From: Bacillota bacterium
Lineage (GTDB): Bacteria > Bacillota_A > Clostridia > Lachnospirales > Lachnospiraceae
Direction of reading: 5' to 3'
Assembly: GCA_023443625.1 (NCBI GenBank)
Contig: JAEZTQ010000045.1
Coordinates: 1 to 64,000, forward strand
Length of the DNA stretch: 64,000 nt
Shown: positions 62,657 to 64,000 of the stretch, one piece after another
Layout of the letters: each line of letters starts with the position of its first letter
Position numbering within the stretch: the stretch's first letter is position 1
Program-made: the position numbers and the translations under genes
The notes under the pieces: generated by a model
What the model was told of the DNA's origin: nothing
The model's database searches: none
What the model saw: only the letters and a program-made list of their open reading frames with translations

Positions 62657-62914
62657 TTATATGTTAACTTCTTCTTGCATATTTAAGCGATATATATTAC
62701 TTCGATTAATAGCTCCGATGTCCTCCAAAGATTTAAGCATACGATATACAGTCGCAATACCTATGGATGGATCCTTCTGTATAACTTCCCAATAAATTTC
62801 TTTGCAATAAGAAAATTCATTATTCAGTATTATATCAATAATAAGTATTCTTTGCTTGGTAATTCTGCAACCTTGTTTTCTCAGCAACTTTAGAATACTG
62901 TTTCTCTGTTCCAT
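62657..62914 (-). CDS. Fur-like protein lacking the metal/dimer domain
   Basis: Eighty-five residues matching only the DNA-binding half of Fur: GCRITKQRILIIDIIL (about 15-30) and G-I-A-T-V-Y-R-M-L-K-S-L-E-D-I-G (about 52-67). Full Fur is about 140 residues; the His-rich C-terminal domain is absent and no continuation was seen downstream (the next gene's start region follows at once). It may be a decayed repressor or a short regulator working with the DtxR-like protein in this iron operon. Confidence 0.7.
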   Translation of the reverse strand: MEQRNSILKLLRKQGCRITKQRILIIDIILNNEFSYCKEIYWEVIQKDPSIGIATVYRMLKSLEDIGAINRSNIYRLNMQEEVNI

Positions 62915-63004
62915 TGTCTTATCATAAACGAAATCATTATTAGAGTTTATACTTAAAGCACCTACTTTCTAGCTAACAGGTTCTATTGTATAGCTTTTTA
63001 ACTG

Positions 63005-64000
63005 TTAAAAGATAAGATTACCAATTACATTGATCAACAAGGCAACAATGTAAGCAACAGCCATCTGAAATCCTACAGCTCTCAAAGTCCATTTCCAGGA
63101 CCCCATTTCTCTTTTTATTGCACCTACTGCTGCAAAGCATGGCATGCAAAGCAGGTTAAAGGCCATATAAGACCAAGCGCTTACACTGTTAAATACACTA
63201 TTGAGGTGGGGCAGAGCCTCTTCACCCGCCATATATGCTTCAATCATAGCATCATCACTTATTCCAGCAAAGAGCTGTCCGAAGGTAGCAACAATATTTT
63301 CCTTTGCAATCCAACCAGTAACAACTGCTACGGATGCTCTCCAATCGGAAAAACCAAGAGGAGCAAAGACTATTTTAATTCCATTACCGATATAGGCTAA
63401 GAAGCTATTCTCCATATCTGTCATACCGCTAAAGTTAAAATTAGAAAGTAACCAGATTAATATAGTGGAAGCAAAGATAATAGTTCCAGCTTTAATTGCA
63501 AATCCCTTCACCTTTTCCCATGCATGGATTAATACGCTTTTTAAGGTTGGAATACGGTACTGGGGTAATTCCATAATAAAGTTTGAAGCTTCTCCTTTAA
63601 AGAAGAATTTATTTAATATAAAGGAACTTAAGATAGCAATAGCTATACCTATCATATAAATAATAAATACAACAAGTGTCTGATTACCATCTGCAAATAT
63701 GGTTGCAGCAAACATCATATAAATGGGAAGCTTTGCCCCACAGGACATAAATGGTGTAATCATCATGGTTATCTTACGGTCCTTATCACTCTCTAAGGTA
63801 CGGGAAGCCATCAATGCTGGTACGGAGCAACCAAAGCCCATTAATAGGGGAATAAAGGAACGACCTGATAATCCAAAACGTCTGAAAATACGGTCCATAA
63901 CAAAAGCAATTCTTGCCATATATCCACTGTCCTCTAGGAAGGAAAGTAATAAGAATAATACTAATACCAGGGGTAAGAAACCAGCTACGGCACCAATACC
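63005..64000 (-). CDS. feoB: Ferrous iron transporter FeoB, C-terminal part (cut by window edge)
   Basis: The frame is open from the right edge to a stop at 63005, giving at least 331 residues of the FeoB membrane domain: FLEDSGYMARIAFVMDR, F-I-P-L-L-M-G-F-G-C-S-V-P-A (Gate motif with Cys), MMITPFMSCGAKLPIY (second Gate) and VTGWIAKENIVATFG. The N-terminal G-domain lies outside the window. It is followed on the same strand by the Fur-like, Cys-rich and DtxR-like genes, forming an iron uptake cluster. Confidence 0.95.
   Translation of the reverse strand, partial: GIGAVAGFLPLVLVLFLLLSFLEDSGYMARIAFVMDRIFRRFGLSGRSFIPLLMGFGCSVPALMASRTLESDKDRKITMMITPFMSCGAKLPIYMMFAATIFADGNQTLVVFIIYMIGIAIAILSSFILNKFFFKGEASNFIMELPQYRIPTLKSVLIHAWEKVKGFAIKAGTIIFASTILIWLLSNFNFSGMTDMENSFLAYIGNGIKIVFAPLGFSDWRASVAVVTGWIAKENIVATFGQLFAGISDDAMIEAYMAGEEALPHLNSVFNSVSAWSYMAFNLLCMPCFAAVGAIKREMGSWKWTLRAVGFQMAVAYIVALLINVIGNLIF

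Noticed and set aside
1..64000. tRNA, rRNA, prophage or conjugative element
   Set aside because: No rRNA or tRNA-like clover-leaf sequence, integrase, transposase, capsid or relaxase gene was recognised.

Overview
The window is low-GC DNA from an anaerobic member of the Firmicutes. The best guess is a Lachnospiraceae (Clostridium cluster XIVa) bacterium. This rests on a Re-type citrate synthase, an anaerobic cobalamin pathway, rubredoxin and ferritin, a T-box leader, two cobalamin riboswitches, small Lachnospiraceae-style proteins and a clostridial xylose isomerase. The assignment is inference from gene content; no database was searched. No rRNA, tRNA or CRISPR array was seen.

Layout. 1-3.6 kb: type II pantothenate kinase and an ABC-F ATPase. 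3.7-7.2 kb: Re-citrate synthase, NAD isocitrate dehydrogenase and a GntR regulator, a truncated oxidative TCA branch toward glutamate. 7.4-11.6 kb: a DUF554 membrane protein, an HD hydrolase and tRNA-modification/sulfur genes (TcdA-like, TtcA-like, cysteine desulfurase). 11.7-14.3 kb: rubredoxin, ferritin, xylose isomerase. 14.6-19.4 kb: subtilisin-like protease, AraC regulator, a striking Cys/Gly-rich small protein, chorismate synthase. 19.6-24.4 kb: a regulator plus potABCD polyamine uptake operon. 24.5-27.7 kb: btuCDF-type corrinoid uptake under a cobalamin riboswitch. 27.7-44.5 kb: a 17-gene cobalamin biosynthesis operon, from cbiD to cbiL, under a second cobalamin riboswitch and a clear promoter. 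44.6-47.4 kb: hydroxyacid dehydrogenase, trpS, HAD phosphatase.

47.7-52.6 kb is the most unusual part. A LytTR response regulator and an AgrC-like sensor kinase lead into a tandem array with a period of about 893 bp. Each of the three units starts with a paired LytTR operator just after the preceding stop codon, then a promoter-like segment, then a tiny gene with its own ribosome binding site (15-16 codons in two copies, broken in the third), then two conserved hairpins. Units 1 and 2 continue with near-identical minimal FtsX-type permeases. Unit 3 leads into an ABC ATPase whose signature motif, catalytic Glu and H-loop His are all replaced. I read this as a self-activating peptide production, export or immunity system that I cannot match to a named family. 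luxS lies directly beside it, divergently.

53.4-64 kb: two coupled genes of unknown function, glycogen phosphorylase, phosphatidylglycerophosphate synthase, T-box-controlled leuS, a DedA protein, and a ferrous iron cluster (DtxR-like regulator, FeoB-associated protein, a Fur-like protein lacking its metal/dimer domain, and feoB running off the right edge). An approximately 83-bp hairpin-rich element occurs twice (47.5 and 60.8 kb) with paired changes that keep its stems.
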